Shown here: positions 27,176 to 35,117 of the stretch, piece after piece
How the letters are laid out: each line of letters opens with the position of its first letter
Position numbering within the stretch: position 1 is the stretch's first letter
Assembly (NCBI GenBank): GCA_016195385.1
Contig: JACPZS010000003.1
Location: forward strand, 1-46,153
DNA: 46,153 bases
Origin: Verrucomicrobiota bacterium
GTDB taxonomy: Bacteria; Verrucomicrobiota; Verrucomicrobiia; Limisphaerales; JACPZS01
Reading direction: 5' to 3'
Translations under genes and position numbers: made by a program
The notes under the pieces: model-generated
Told to the model about the DNA's origin: nothing
Database searches by the model: none
What the model saw: the letters and a program-made list of their open reading frames with translations, nothing else

Positions 27176-27610
27176 TTACTTGGCCGCTTCAGCGGTTTTC
27201 GCTTCGTCAGCTTTTTCAGCCTTCGCCGGTTCCGTGGGAGCCTGAACAGGCAAATCCACCCATTCGAGGATCGCCTCTTCGCCGGCATCGCCGCGACGAC
27301 GCAAGGCGAGTTTGACGATGCGAGTGTAACCTCCGCGCCGTTCCTTCTGCGTCGGCGCGATTTCGTTGAAGAGGATTTTGACGGCGTCCTCTTGATGGAG
27401 GAGGCGCGCCGATGCCAGCCGCCGGTCGTGAATCGTGCCGCTCTTGGCGAGGGTCACCATTTTCTCGGCAACGGAGCGAGCCGCGCGGGCCTTGGCCAGC
27501 GAGGTCGTAATCCGTTTGTGTTTGATCAGGCTGCAAACCAGGTTGGCCAGCATCATGTTGCGATGCGTGCCGGTGCGGCCCAGCTTGGCGGTTCTCTTAA
27601 GATGTCGCAT
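27176..27610 (-). CDS. rplQ: 50S ribosomal protein L17
   Basis: 144 residues. The core (about 1-118) opens with the invariant-style 'MRHLKRTAKLGRTGTHRNMM' and has 'KHKRITTSLAKARAARSVAEK'. A Lys/Ala/Glu-rich tail (about 121-144) extends beyond the usual length. It binds 23S rRNA in the large subunit. It is the last gene of the superoperon: it begins 3 nt after the rpoA stop, has no Shine-Dalgarno sequence and is followed by a strong terminator. Confidence 0.97.
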   Translation of the reverse strand: MRHLKRTAKLGRTGTHRNMMLANLVCSLIKHKRITTSLAKARAARSVAEKMVTLAKSGTIHDRRLASARLLHQEDAVKILFNEIAPTQKERRGGYTRIVKLALRRRGDAGEEAILEWVDLPVQAPTEPAKAEKADEAKTAEAAK

Positions 27611-27613
27611 AGA

Positions 27614-28630
27614 TCAGGCAGTTGGCTTGGGTTCTTCCTTGGGTGCGTCGAGCAACGCCGGATCGATGTTCATGCCCAGGGTGAGGCCGAGGCTCTGGAG
27701 TTTGTCTTTGATTTCGTTGAGCGACTTCTTGCCAAAGTTGCGGTACTTGAGCATCTCGCTCTCGGTCTTCATCGCGAGCTGGCCGACGGTGGTGATGTTG
27801 GCGTTGTTCAAGCAGTTGGCCGCGCGCACGCTCAACTCGATTTCGTTGACGCTCATGTTGAGCAGTTTCCGCATCTTGGTCTGCTCTTCGTCCTGCTTGT
27901 CCTTGACCTCTTCAAACTCGATGGCATTTTTGTCGTAGCCGACAAACACGTCGAGATGGTGCTGCAAAATTGCCGAAGCCTGGGTGAGCGCGTCGTCGGG
28001 CGAGATGCGTCCATCCGTCCAAATCTCCACAAGCAGGCGATCGTAATCCGTGCGCTGGCCGACGCGGGCGCTCTCAACGGCGTAGCGCACGCGGGTGACG
28101 GGCGAGAACAGCGAGTCGATGGCGATGACGCCGATGGGCTGATCCTGTTTCTTGTTTTCGTCGCCGGGACAAAAACCACGGCCGATCTTCACCTCAAGCT
28201 CCATCTCGAATTTCTTCTTTTTGTCGAGCGTGCAGATGAGTTGCTTCGGGTTGACGACTTCGAGTTTGTCGTTGACCTCAATGTCTGCGGCCGTGACCTC
28301 GCCTTCCTTGTTCGCTTTGAGAAAAATCGACTGAGTGTCGCGCGAATGAGCCTTGAACAGAACTTTCTTGAGGTTCAAAACAATTTCCGTCACGTCCTCC
28401 ACGACGCCGTCCACGGTGGCGAATTCGTGCATCGCGCCGTCGATTTTGATCGACGTGACCGCCGCCCCTTCGAGCGAGGAGAGCAGCACCCGCCGCAGCG
28501 AGTTACCAATCGTGTGGCCGTAACCGGTTTCAAACGGCTCGGCGATGAATTTGGCGTAGGTTTCCGTCGCGGTTGAATCTTCTTTAATCAACCGTTTGGG
28601 CATTTCGAAGCGTCCTAGTCTTACTGGCAT
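27614..28630 (-). CDS. rpoA: DNA-directed RNA polymerase subunit alpha
   Basis: 338 residues. The N-terminal assembly domain has 'GYGHTIGNSLRRVLLSSLEG' near 37-56. The C-terminal DNA/activator-binding domain has 'LNMSVNEIELSVRAANCLNN' and 'RNFGKKSLNEIKDKL'. A short Pro/Lys/Glu tail ends the protein. The alpha dimer nucleates polymerase assembly and contacts UP elements and activators. It lies between S4 and L17 as in most bacteria; a 100-nt gap with a hairpin separates it from rpsD. Confidence 0.98.
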   Translation of the reverse strand: MPVRLGRFEMPKRLIKEDSTATETYAKFIAEPFETGYGHTIGNSLRRVLLSSLEGAAVTSIKIDGAMHEFATVDGVVEDVTEIVLNLKKVLFKAHSRDTQSIFLKANKEGEVTAADIEVNDKLEVVNPKQLICTLDKKKKFEMELEVKIGRGFCPGDENKKQDQPIGVIAIDSLFSPVTRVRYAVESARVGQRTDYDRLLVEIWTDGRISPDDALTQASAILQHHLDVFVGYDKNAIEFEEVKDKQDEEQTKMRKLLNMSVNEIELSVRAANCLNNANITTVGQLAMKTESEMLKYRNFGKKSLNEIKDKLQSLGLTLGMNIDPALLDAPKEEPKPTA

Positions 28631-28706
28631 GGTTACTTTCTAGTCGATTTTAATCTGGCCGCCCGCATCCATTCCCGCTGGCAGGCGACCCGTGTAATCG
28701 GCTTAT

Positions 28707-28723
28707 GCTCTCCGAAGGAGAGC
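28707..28723 (-). promoter_or_regulatory. Hairpin in the rpsD-rpoA intergenic region
   Basis: A perfect 7-bp stem (GCTCTCC/GGAGAGC) with a 3-nt loop begins 7 nt after the rpsD stop codon, in the only 100-nt gap inside the operon. It is not followed by a T-tract, so it is not a standard terminator. It could be an RNA processing site, a 3'-end stabiliser or part of S4-mediated control; none of these is shown. Confidence 0.45.
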
Positions 28724-28730
28724 GGGTTAA

Positions 28731-29339
28731 TTAGCGGGAATAAAATTCAACGACCGTTTGCACATTCGCAATGGGCTGGATGTCCTCCTGCGAGGGCACC
28801 CGCAACATCGAGCCTTTGAAGGCCTCGCGGTTGAGCGACAGCCAATCCGGCACGGCGCGGCTGGTGGACATTTCCAGACCTCGCGTCGCTGCCTGCCGGG
28901 AAACGGTATGGTCTTTGATTTCAACCACATCATTCACTTTCACCGCGAACGAGGGGATGTTCACTTTCCGGCCATTGACCTTGACGTGGCCGTGGCTGAC
29001 CAACTGGCGCGCGGCTGGCCGGGTGCTCGCAAAGCCCAGGCTGTGGACCACGCTGTCGAGACGGGTTTCCAGAATTTGCAGCATTGTTTCGCCAGTGACG
29101 CCACGCTGACGCAAGGCGCGCTCATAGACGCCGCGGAACTGGCGCTCCATAAGGCCATAATAATAACGAAGCTTTTGTTTCTCGATCAAGCCGAGACCAT
29201 AATCCGTGTGTTTGCGCCGGGCCTTGGGGCCGTGCATGCCCGGGCCGTAATTTTTCCGCTCCAGGTATTTCGACGGGCCGAAAATCGGAACGCCAAAGCG
29301 GCGGCTGATGCGAACGCGGGGACCAGTATAGCGAGCCAT
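28731..29339 (-). CDS. rpsD: 30S ribosomal protein S4
   Basis: 202 residues, normal length, starting 'MARYTGPRVRISRRFG'. This is the form without N-terminal zinc cysteines. The S4 RNA-binding domain spans about 90-155 ('LDSVVHSLGFASTRPAARQL', 'VKVNGRKVNIPS'). It is a primary 16S rRNA binder that starts 30S body assembly, and in E. coli it also represses the alpha operon. It starts 29 nt after rpsK, with no ribosome binding site visible. Confidence 0.98.
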   Translation of the reverse strand: MARYTGPRVRISRRFGVPIFGPSKYLERKNYGPGMHGPKARRKHTDYGLGLIEKQKLRYYYGLMERQFRGVYERALRQRGVTGETMLQILETRLDSVVHSLGFASTRPAARQLVSHGHVKVNGRKVNIPSFAVKVNDVVEIKDHTVSRQAATRGLEMSTSRAVPDWLSLNREAFKGSMLRVPSQEDIQPIANVQTVVEFYSR

Positions 29340-29368
29340 GTGTTAGTCAGAGTTGAGAGTTGACGATC

Positions 29369-29977
29369 TTAGACGCGCCGCTTCTTGCGCGGACGACAGC
29401 CGTTGTGCGGCACGGGGGTGACGTCTTTGATGACCGAGATTTCCAATCCAATCGCCTGCAATGCACGGATGGCTGATTCGCGCCCAGAGCCAGGACCTTT
29501 GACGCGGATTTCCACTTCGCGCATGCCGTGAGACATCGCCTGGCGGGCAGCGTCTTGCGCGACTTGCTGCGCCGCAAAGGCCGTGCTCTTGCGCGAGCCT
29601 TTGAACCCGACCCGCCCAGCGCTGGACCAGCCCAGCAAGTTGCCTTGCATGTCAGTGATCGTCACTTGCGTGTTGTTGAAGGTGGCCAGGATGTGAGCGA
29701 CGCCAATGGCGATGTTCTTGGCACCTTTGGCTTTGATGATCTTCTTGGCATTGGGATCGTCCCCCAGCAACTCGGCGGCGGTCGGCGCCGTCGCCGCGAT
29801 CGGCTCGGCTGGCTTCGCCGGTTCGGCGGGAGCAGGCACGGCATCGGCCGCGGGCTTCTTCGCCGGCTTGGCGGGCTTGACTTCCGGCGATGAGGCAGCG
29901 GCCGGCGAACCAGCAGCGGTTTCCGGTTTGGCCTCTTTCTTGGCGGCGGGCTTCTTGGGTTTGGACTCTTCGGCCAT
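29369..29977 (-). CDS. rpsK: 30S ribosomal protein S11 with long Lys/Ala/Pro-rich N-terminal extension
   Basis: 202 residues against about 129 for a usual S11. The conserved S11 core starts near residue 82 ('[20 protein letters not shown]') and ends with the conserved '[13 protein letters not shown]'. The first approximately 80 residues are low complexity, rich in Lys, Ala, Pro and Glu, ending in '[14 protein letters not shown]'. The start codon is 6 nt after the rpsM stop and the extension is in one continuous frame with the core. No internal ATG lies at the core start, so the extension is probably translated. S11 sits on the 30S platform; an added flexible tail there is unusual. Confidence 0.95.
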   Translation of the reverse strand: MAEESKPKKPAAKKEAKPETAAGSPAAASSPEVKPAKPAKKPAADAVPAPAEPAKPAEPIAATAPTAAELLGDDPNAKKIIKAKGAKNIAIGVAHILATFNNTQVTITDMQGNLLGWSSAGRVGFKGSRKSTAFAAQQVAQDAARQAMSHGMREVEIRVKGPGSGRESAIRALQAIGLEISVIKDVTPVPHNGCRPRKKRRV

Positions 29978-29983
29978 AAATTA

Positions 29984-30379
29984 TTAGTGGATGCCAGTTT
30001 TGGCGTTGGGGTTGCGTTGCACGCCGACGGTTTTGCGCGGGCCTTTGCGCGTGCGCGCGTTCGTCTGGGTGCGCTGGCCGCGAACCGGCAGGCCACGCAA
30101 ATGCCGGATGCCGCGATAGCATTTGATGCTCTGCAAGCGTTTCAAATTCATGCCCAACTCACGACGCAAATCGCCTTCGATGACGTATTTGCCGTCCTGA
30201 ATCGCGTGGACGATCTGCGAGAGTTGCTGCTCACTCAAATCTTTCGCGCGGATGCTCGGGTCGATGTTCGCCTTGGTGAGAATCACCTTCGCGTTCACCG
30301 GCCCAATGCCATAAATATAGCGCAACGCGATGTCGATGCGCTTGCCACCCGGAATTTCAACTCCAATGATGCGTGCCAT
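29984..30379 (-). CDS. rpsM: 30S ribosomal protein S13
   Basis: 131 residues, starting '[20 protein letters not shown]' and containing the helix-two-turn-helix region '[14 protein letters not shown]' and the basic C-terminal tail ('[17 protein letters not shown]'). It forms inter-subunit bridges in the 30S head and contacts P-site tRNA. It follows rpmJ by 26 nt; that spacer is largely a duplicated copy of the end of rpmJ and supplies an AAGGG ribosome-binding-like motif. Confidence 0.98.
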   Translation of the reverse strand: MARIIGVEIPGGKRIDIALRYIYGIGPVNAKVILTKANIDPSIRAKDLSEQQLSQIVHAIQDGKYVIEGDLRRELGMNLKRLQSIKCYRGIRHLRGLPVRGQRTQTNARTRKGPRKTVGVQRNPNAKTGIH

Positions 30380-30387
30380 ATAATAAG

Positions 30388-30421
30388 ATTACCCTTGCCG
30401 CTGCATTACCCTTGCCGCTGC
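30388..30421 (-). repeat. 17-bp perfect tandem duplication at the end of rpmJ
   Basis: The 17-bp unit ATTACCCTTGCCGCTGC occurs twice head to tail at 30388-30404 and 30405-30421. The second (upstream in transcription) copy encodes the last residues and stop codon of L36. The first copy fills the rpmJ-rpsM spacer, repeating the same coding end and stop without adding to the protein, and it places GGCAAGGGTAA shortly before the S13 start. Confidence 0.95.
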
Positions 30422-30519
30422 TTGTGGCGCGCATTGGAGCAGATCACTCGAATGACACCTTTGCGTTTCACGACTTTGCAATGTTCGCAAAGCTTTTTAA
30501 CTGATGCTCGAACTTTCAT
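30406..30519 (-). CDS. rpmJ: 50S ribosomal protein L36
   Basis: 37 residues read directly from the minus strand: it starts '[20 protein letters not shown]' and ends 'RHKQRQG'. The zinc ligands of the classical C+ type are present: Cys11, Cys14, Cys27 and His32. It is the smallest large-subunit protein and sits next to the peptidyl-transferase region. It lies between infA (14 nt upstream) and rpsM as in the usual alpha operon order. Confidence 0.96.
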   Translation of the reverse strand: MKVRASVKKLCEHCKVVKRKGVIRVICSNARHKQRQG

Positions 30520-30533
30520 ACAAAAACTTTCGA

Positions 30534-30752
30534 CTATTTCTCTCGATACGTAATGCAGCCTTTCGACAAATCATAGGGCGACATTTCCACCGCCACTTTG
30601 TCGCCCGGCAATATGCGGATGAAATTCAACCGCATCTTGCCCGAAATGTGCGCCAGAATCCGATGACCGTTGGGCAACTCAACTCGAAACATAGTGTTCG
30701 GCAGCACTTCCACTATTGTGCCTTCAATCTTAATGGCATCTTCTCGGGACAC
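30534..30752 (-). CDS. infA: Translation initiation factor IF-1
   Basis: 72 residues, the normal length, a single OB-fold: '[19 protein letters not shown]', '[20 protein letters not shown]', '[20 protein letters not shown]'. It blocks the A site during 30S initiation. The start codon is GTG at 30752 and lies 40 nt inside the end of map in a different frame; family length and the conserved N-terminus support it over any later start. Confidence 0.96.
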   Translation of the reverse strand: MSREDAIKIEGTIVEVLPNTMFRVELPNGHRILAHISGKMRLNFIRILPGDKVAVEMSPYDLSKGCITYREK

Positions 30753-31489
30753 GTCAAAATCTCTGGCTCGGCTTCGGTTATCAACACCGTGTGCTCAAAA
30801 TGAGCCGATGGTTTACCATCTTTTGCCACGACCGTCCAGCCATCCTTCAAAATTTCCACCGCGCTCGAGCCCGCGTTGACCATCGGCTCGATGGCCAGCG
30901 TCATTCCCGGCCGCAATTTGGGCGACGTCTTGCCGTCCACGTAGTTCGGCACCTGCGGATCTTCATGCACTGAACGACCCACGCCATGACCGACGAATTC
31001 ACGCACGACGCTGAAGCCATTGCTTTCAACATGACGCTGGATGGCCCGCGAAATATCCACGACGCGATTGCCAGGCACGGCCTGCGCAATGCCCTCGTAA
31101 AGCGAGCACTCGGTCACGTCCATCAACCGTTGGGCCAGAACATCGCACCCGCCGACCGCGATGGTGCGGGCGTTGTCACCGACAAAGCCGTTGTAAAAGA
31201 TCCCGACATCAAGACTAACGATGTCGCCAAACTGCACTCGCCGTTCACCTGCCAGTCCATGCACGACTTCCTCATTCACTGAGATGCAGCAGTAGCACGG
31301 ATACTTGCGATAACCCAAAAAAGCGCTGCGTGCGCCGTGGGCCTTCATTCGTTCGGCGGCATAGAGATCAATCTCTCTCGTCGTCATCCCTGGCGCGATC
31401 CAGCCAGTGACCTCGTCCAAGACCGTCCGGGCAACCTGACACGCTGGTCGCATTGCCTCCAGGTCGCGCTGTGTCTTCAACAAAATCAT
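30713..31489 (-). CDS. map: Methionine aminopeptidase, type I
   Basis: 258 residues from ATG 31489. The dinuclear metal site is complete: Asp94 ('[10 protein letters not shown]'), Asp105 ('[11 protein letters not shown]'), His168 ('[14 protein letters not shown]'), Glu201 ('IEPMVNAG') and Glu232 ('FEHTVLITE'); His77 fits the conserved substrate-side histidine. It removes the initiator Met from nascent proteins. The start overlaps the adk stop (TAATG), and the 3' end overlaps infA by 40 nt, implying translational coupling. Confidence 0.97.
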   Translation of the reverse strand: MILLKTQRDLEAMRPACQVARTVLDEVTGWIAPGMTTREIDLYAAERMKAHGARSAFLGYRKYPCYCCISVNEEVVHGLAGERRVQFGDIVSLDVGIFYNGFVGDNARTIAVGGCDVLAQRLMDVTECSLYEGIAQAVPGNRVVDISRAIQRHVESNGFSVVREFVGHGVGRSVHEDPQVPNYVDGKTSPKLRPGMTLAIEPMVNAGSSAVEILKDGWTVVAKDGKPSAHFEHTVLITEAEPEILTCPEKMPLRLKAQ

Positions 31490-32136
31490 TATTTCAAAGC
31501 GTCCGCTGCCGCCGCGCAACGCTGATCCACGGGCTGCATCGCATCAACCAAAACCAGTTTCCCCTGGTGGCGATAGTAATTCACCAAGGGTTCAGTCTCG
31601 CGGCGATAAATTTCAAATCGTTCGCGCAAAACCGATTCACGGTCGTCAGCCCTCTGAGTCAGTTCTCCACCGCAATCATCGCAAATGCCCTCCGTATGCG
31701 GAGGCATATCCGGGATCTGAAATACTCGTCCGCACCGCGGACAAGAACGCCGGCCAGCCACCCGGCGGATAATTTCATTTTCTGGTGCCTTCAGACAAAT
31801 CACCACATCAAGCGCGACGCCGCGAGCAGTCAACCAACTATCCAGCTTCATGGCCTGGGGAACATTCCGCGGAAAGCCGTCCAAGATGAATCCGGCGGCG
31901 CTATCCGTTCCGTCCCACCAGTGCTCCATAAGCTGCAGCACGACTTCGTCGGGCACCAATTTACCATTTTCAATGAACGTTTTTGCGAGCTGGCCCAGCG
32001 GCGAATTTTTCCCGACTTCCTGCCGGAACAAATATCCCGACGAAACATGCGGCCAGCCAAATTGTTTTTCCAAGCACGCGGCGACGGTTCCTTTGCCCGA
32101 ACCCGGCGGACCGAGCAATATCACTCGCCGCTTCAT
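31489..32136 (-). CDS. adk: Adenylate kinase
   Basis: 215 residues. The P-loop is 'GPPGSGKGT' at 9-17; 'DGFPRN' (86-91) and 'RADDR' contribute to the nucleotide sites. The LID is of the zinc-binding type with Cys132, Cys135, Cys152 and Cys155. It interconverts ATP, AMP and ADP in the cytosol. It starts 3 nt after the secY stop, and its TAA shares one base with the map ATG. A long plus-strand frame runs antisense to adk and secY but is a shadow. Confidence 0.98.
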   Translation of the reverse strand: MKRRVILLGPPGSGKGTVAACLEKQFGWPHVSSGYLFRQEVGKNSPLGQLAKTFIENGKLVPDEVVLQLMEHWWDGTDSAAGFILDGFPRNVPQAMKLDSWLTARGVALDVVICLKAPENEIIRRVAGRRSCPRCGRVFQIPDMPPHTEGICDDCGGELTQRADDRESVLRERFEIYRRETEPLVNYYRHQGKLVLVDAMQPVDQRCAAAADALK

Positions 32137-32139
32137 CCA

Positions 32140-33537
32140 TCAAAAGCGGCCTCGCAATCGCGGACCGCTGCCCCCGCGCCCCGTTTTCAAAAAGCCATCG
32201 TAGTGCCGCATCAAAAGATGCGACTCCATCTGCCGGAGCGTGTCCAGCATCACGCCCACGGTGATCAAGATGCTCGTGCCGCCAAAGAAACTGGCTACTT
32301 CAAACGGAACGCTCAGGCCACGCGACAACACCACCGGGATGATGGCAATGATCGCGAGAAAAATCGCGCCGGCGAGAGTGATGCGGCTCATGGCTTCGTG
32401 CAGAAAATTGGTCGTCGCCTGGCCGGGCCGGACTCCAGGAATGTAACCGCCGTATTTTTTGAGATCGTCCGAGATTTGCAATTCATTGAACTGCGTCGCG
32501 ACCCAAAAGTAGGAGAAGAAAATAATCATCAAACCTTCGAGAGTGATGTATGGCAACGAGCCATAGCGCAGATAGCCCGAAAGCTCCGTGAAGAATTTCA
32601 GATTGGAGATGCTGCCCAACGTCCGCAAAAGCCCTTCAGGAAACATCAGGATGGATTGCGCAAAAATAATCGGCATGACGCCCGCGTAATTGACGCGCAG
32701 CGGCATGAACGAAGTGCCGCCTGGCACCACTCTTCGGCCGACGGATCTTTGCGCATACTGCACGGGAATTTTCCGCTGCGCTTGCGTGATGGCGATGACC
32801 GCTCCCACGACCAGCACCAGCAAGGCCACCAACGCAACGGCTTTGAACATCAGACCCTTCGGCACTTCGCCAACCGGCGGAAACATCATTTGATGAATGG
32901 CCCGCACGGTATTCGGAAAGCGAGCCATGATGCCCACCGTGATCACCAGCGAGACGCCATTGCCGATGCCACGCTCCGAGATTTGTTCGCCGAGCCACAT
33001 CAACAGAAGTGTTCCGGTGGTAAGCATCAACATGGTCTGGATGCGGTACCACCACAGATTATCAATCAAGACGAGTTTGCCTTCAAAACCTTGAAACACC
33101 GAGCCGGGATTTTCCCAGCCGTAGGCCGTTGCGACTCCCCAGCCAAAACAAAGCAGCACCGTGAGGTATCGTCCGTATTGGACGATCTTCGTGCGCCCGC
33201 CTTCTTCGCGAACCAGCTTGCTCAAAGAGGGAACGACCGCCGTGAGAAGCTGAATAATGATGGTAGCGCTGATGTAAGGCATGATGCCCAAGGCACCGAG
33301 CGCACAGCGCTCCAGGGCACCTCCCGTGAAGAGGCTATACATGCCCAGCATACCTCCGCCCGCCTGCGTCGCGCTTTTTTCCGCGTAGGCGGTCAACGCC
33401 GAGCCATCCAAGCCGGGAATGGGAATGATGGCCACAACGCGGCAAATCGCCAAGACCACCAGCGTAAAAAGAATCCTCGACTTGAGCTCGGGAATTTTGA
33501 AGCAGTTGGCAAATGTGTTGGCGATGTTGGAAAACAT
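32140..33537 (-). CDS. secY: Protein translocase subunit SecY
   Basis: 465 residues with ten hydrophobic segments. Conserved features: TM1 'RILFTLVVLAICRVVAIIPI', the plug region after it, 'GERGIGNG'-like 'SERGIGNGVSLVI', and 'KKYGGYIPGVRPGQATTNFL' in the cytoplasmic loop near the C-terminus. It forms the Sec channel with SecE and SecG. It is in the conserved position after rplO (21 nt) and before adk (3 nt). Confidence 0.98.
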   Translation of the reverse strand: MFSNIANTFANCFKIPELKSRILFTLVVLAICRVVAIIPIPGLDGSALTAYAEKSATQAGGGMLGMYSLFTGGALERCALGALGIMPYISATIIIQLLTAVVPSLSKLVREEGGRTKIVQYGRYLTVLLCFGWGVATAYGWENPGSVFQGFEGKLVLIDNLWWYRIQTMLMLTTGTLLLMWLGEQISERGIGNGVSLVITVGIMARFPNTVRAIHQMMFPPVGEVPKGLMFKAVALVALLVLVVGAVIAITQAQRKIPVQYAQRSVGRRVVPGGTSFMPLRVNYAGVMPIIFAQSILMFPEGLLRTLGSISNLKFFTELSGYLRYGSLPYITLEGLMIIFFSYFWVATQFNELQISDDLKKYGGYIPGVRPGQATTNFLHEAMSRITLAGAIFLAIIAIIPVVLSRGLSVPFEVASFFGGTSILITVGVMLDTLRQMESHLLMRHYDGFLKTGRGGSGPRLRGRF

Positions 33538-33558
33538 GCGTCGGAGGGGTGCGAAAAA

Positions 33559-34032
33559 TTATGCGCCGGGAGCCGCAGCCTGCTTGGCACCGACGATATC
33601 GCAGGTGCCGCCAGCCGCTTCGATTTTCGTCCGTGCCGAAGCACTGAACGCTTCCGCGCTCACCGAAAGTTTTTTAGTCAACTCACCGCTGCCTAGAATC
33701 TTGACTCCATCCCCCCGCCCGTTGACGAGTCCGTTCGCCCGCAAGAGCGTCTCGTCCACATGGGTTCCAGCCTCGAATTGATTCAGCGCCTCCACATTCA
33801 CCGGAATATAAACAGTCTTGTGCCGCGCATTATTGAACCCGCGCTTGGGAATGCGGCGAATCAGGGGCATCTGGCCGCCTTCAAATCCAGGACGGATAGA
33901 ACTGCCGGATCGTGCCGTCTGGCCTTTGCCACCACGGCCGCTGGTTTTGCCGTGGCCGCTCGACTCGCCCTGGCCCAGCCGCTTGCGACGGTGCTTGGCA
34001 CCGGGTCTCGGCTTTAAATCATGTAAGCGCAT
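33559..34032 (-). CDS. rplO: 50S ribosomal protein L15
   Basis: 157 residues from ATG 34032 (a longer frame to 34092 overlaps rpsE and lacks family sequence). It starts 'MRLHDLKPRPGAKHRRKRLG' with the Gly/Arg-rich RNA-binding stretch 'GHGKTSGRGGKGQTARSG'. It helps late 50S assembly. It begins 10 nt after rpsE; the L30 gene that normally sits between them is absent. Confidence 0.97.
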   Translation of the reverse strand: MRLHDLKPRPGAKHRRKRLGQGESSGHGKTSGRGGKGQTARSGSSIRPGFEGGQMPLIRRIPKRGFNNARHKTVYIPVNVEALNQFEAGTHVDETLLRANGLVNGRGDGVKILGSGELTKKLSVSAEAFSASARTKIEAAGGTCDIVGAKQAAAPGA

Positions 34033-34042
34033 AAAATGAAAA

Positions 34043-34693
34043 TCAGGCCGTTGCCGCAGGTTCGGCCGCCGCCGGCAGTTCAGGGGCAACAACTTTTCTC
34101 GGCTTTAGCTCCAGTCCGCGGCTGCGATAAATATCGGCACGCAGGCGCAGTTTCAGCAAAGCCGCCAAGGTCGCTTTAGCTACGTTCGCGGCGTTTTTGG
34201 ATCCCATCGATTTGGTCAGCACGTCGCGGATGCCGGCGGATTCCAGCACCGCGCGCACTGTTCGGCCCGCGATGATGCCGGTGCCCGGCGCGGCCGGTTT
34301 CAGCAACACACAACCACCGTCGCGATGGCAAATGACCTCGTGGGGAATCGTGGCGTTTTTGAGCGAGACACTGACCATGTGGTTGCGCGCGACGTCGCCG
34401 CCTTTACGGATCGCGTCGGCAACTTCGCCGGCCTTGCCCAAGCCAAGCCCCACGCGGCCCTTTTTGTCGCCGACCACGACGAGCGCACTGAAGCTGAAGC
34501 GGCGTCCGCCTTTGACAACTTTCGAGGAGCGATTGATGAACACGACTTTTTCAGTCAGCTCGTTCGCCGGCTTGCCTTCAAAGAAGCCGCCCTCCGATGA
34601 CTCCTGGCCCGATCGTCCCCGCCGGCCACCGCGTCCGGGTCCGCGGCCAAAGCCCCGTCCTTCGCCACCGCTTGGTTTGATTTCGTCAGCCAC
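34043..34693 (-). CDS. rpsE: 30S ribosomal protein S5 with Gly/Arg-rich N-terminal extension
   Basis: 216 residues. The start is GTG at 34693 with a good AGGAG six bases upstream, one of the few clear ribosome binding sites in the operon. Residues 1-44 are an added Gly/Arg/Glu-rich segment ('[17 protein letters not shown]'). The double-stranded RNA-binding core starts near 46 ('[20 protein letters not shown]') and includes '[17 protein letters not shown]'. An Ala/Pro/Glu tail follows the core. S5 shapes the mRNA entrance and decoding fidelity. Confidence 0.97.
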   Translation of the reverse strand: MADEIKPSGGEGRGFGRGPGRGGRRGRSGQESSEGGFFEGKPANELTEKVVFINRSSKVVKGGRRFSFSALVVVGDKKGRVGLGLGKAGEVADAIRKGGDVARNHMVSVSLKNATIPHEVICHRDGGCVLLKPAAPGTGIIAGRTVRAVLESAGIRDVLTKSMGSKNAANVAKATLAALLKLRLRADIYRSRGLELKPRKVVAPELPAAAEPAATA

Positions 34694-34710
34694 AGTATGC
34701 TCCTGATTGG

Positions 34711-35076
34711 TTAAAATTTCAGACCGGCTTCGCGCGCGGCATCCGCCAGCGCCTTGACCTTGCCATGATAACGCGCGCCGCTGCGGTCAAAGACCACTTG
34801 GGTGATGCCTTTGCCCAGGGCCGCTTCGGCGGCAAACTTGCCGATGCGCGCGGCGCTCTCCACGTTCGCCTTGAGTTTCTCGCGATCAGGAATCGACTTC
34901 TGGACAGTGGAAGCTGCCGCGAGCGTGACGCCAGCCGCGTCGTTGATGAATTGCACGTGGATATTCTTCTGGGTGAAAAGCACACTCATGCGCGGGCGCT
35001 CCAATGTGCCGACCACTTTCTTGCGCGTGCGCCAGCGGCGCAATTGCCGCAGTTTGAATTTTTGTTCCGTTCTCAT
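34711..35076 (-). CDS. rplR: 50S ribosomal protein L18
   Basis: 121 residues, normal length. Family features: '[20 protein letters not shown]', '[20 protein letters not shown]', and the C-terminal '[20 protein letters not shown]' with 'EAGLKF' at the end. It binds 5S rRNA in the central protuberance with L5. It is separated from rplF by a 41-nt spacer almost filled by a hairpin. Confidence 0.97.
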   Translation of the reverse strand: MRTEQKFKLRQLRRWRTRKKVVGTLERPRMSVLFTQKNIHVQFINDAAGVTLAAASTVQKSIPDREKLKANVESAARIGKFAAEAALGKGITQVVFDRSGARYHGKVKALADAAREAGLKF

Positions 35077-35084
35077 GTCTGGGC

Positions 35085-35106
35085 GGCCACGCGCAAACGC
35101 GTGGCC
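35085..35106 (-). repeat. Strong palindrome in the rplF-rplR spacer
   Basis: A 9-bp perfect GC-rich stem (GGCCACGCG at 35085-35093, CGCGTGGCC at 35098-35106) with a 4-nt loop fills most of the 41-nt gap between L6 and L18. There is no T-tract. It resembles the palindrome at 4137-4153 in core and flanks, so it may be an inserted REP-like element or an RNA structure affecting L18 translation. Confidence 0.55.
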
Positions 35107-35117
35107 TGGAGTAAAGA

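Noticed and set aside
26986-27288. N-terminal extension of the MFS transporter frame
   Set aside because: It overlaps rplQ and the operon terminator, is basic and lacks any membrane segment; ATG 26985 fits the family.
31453-33696. Plus-strand open frame of 747 codons opposite adk and secY
   Set aside because: It is exactly antisense to two clearly conserved genes and its product is an Arg/His/Gln-rich shadow with no family features.
35085-35106. L6-L18 hairpin as an intrinsic terminator
   Set aside because: There is no T-tract on either side and the operon clearly continues with L18 and twelve or so further genes.
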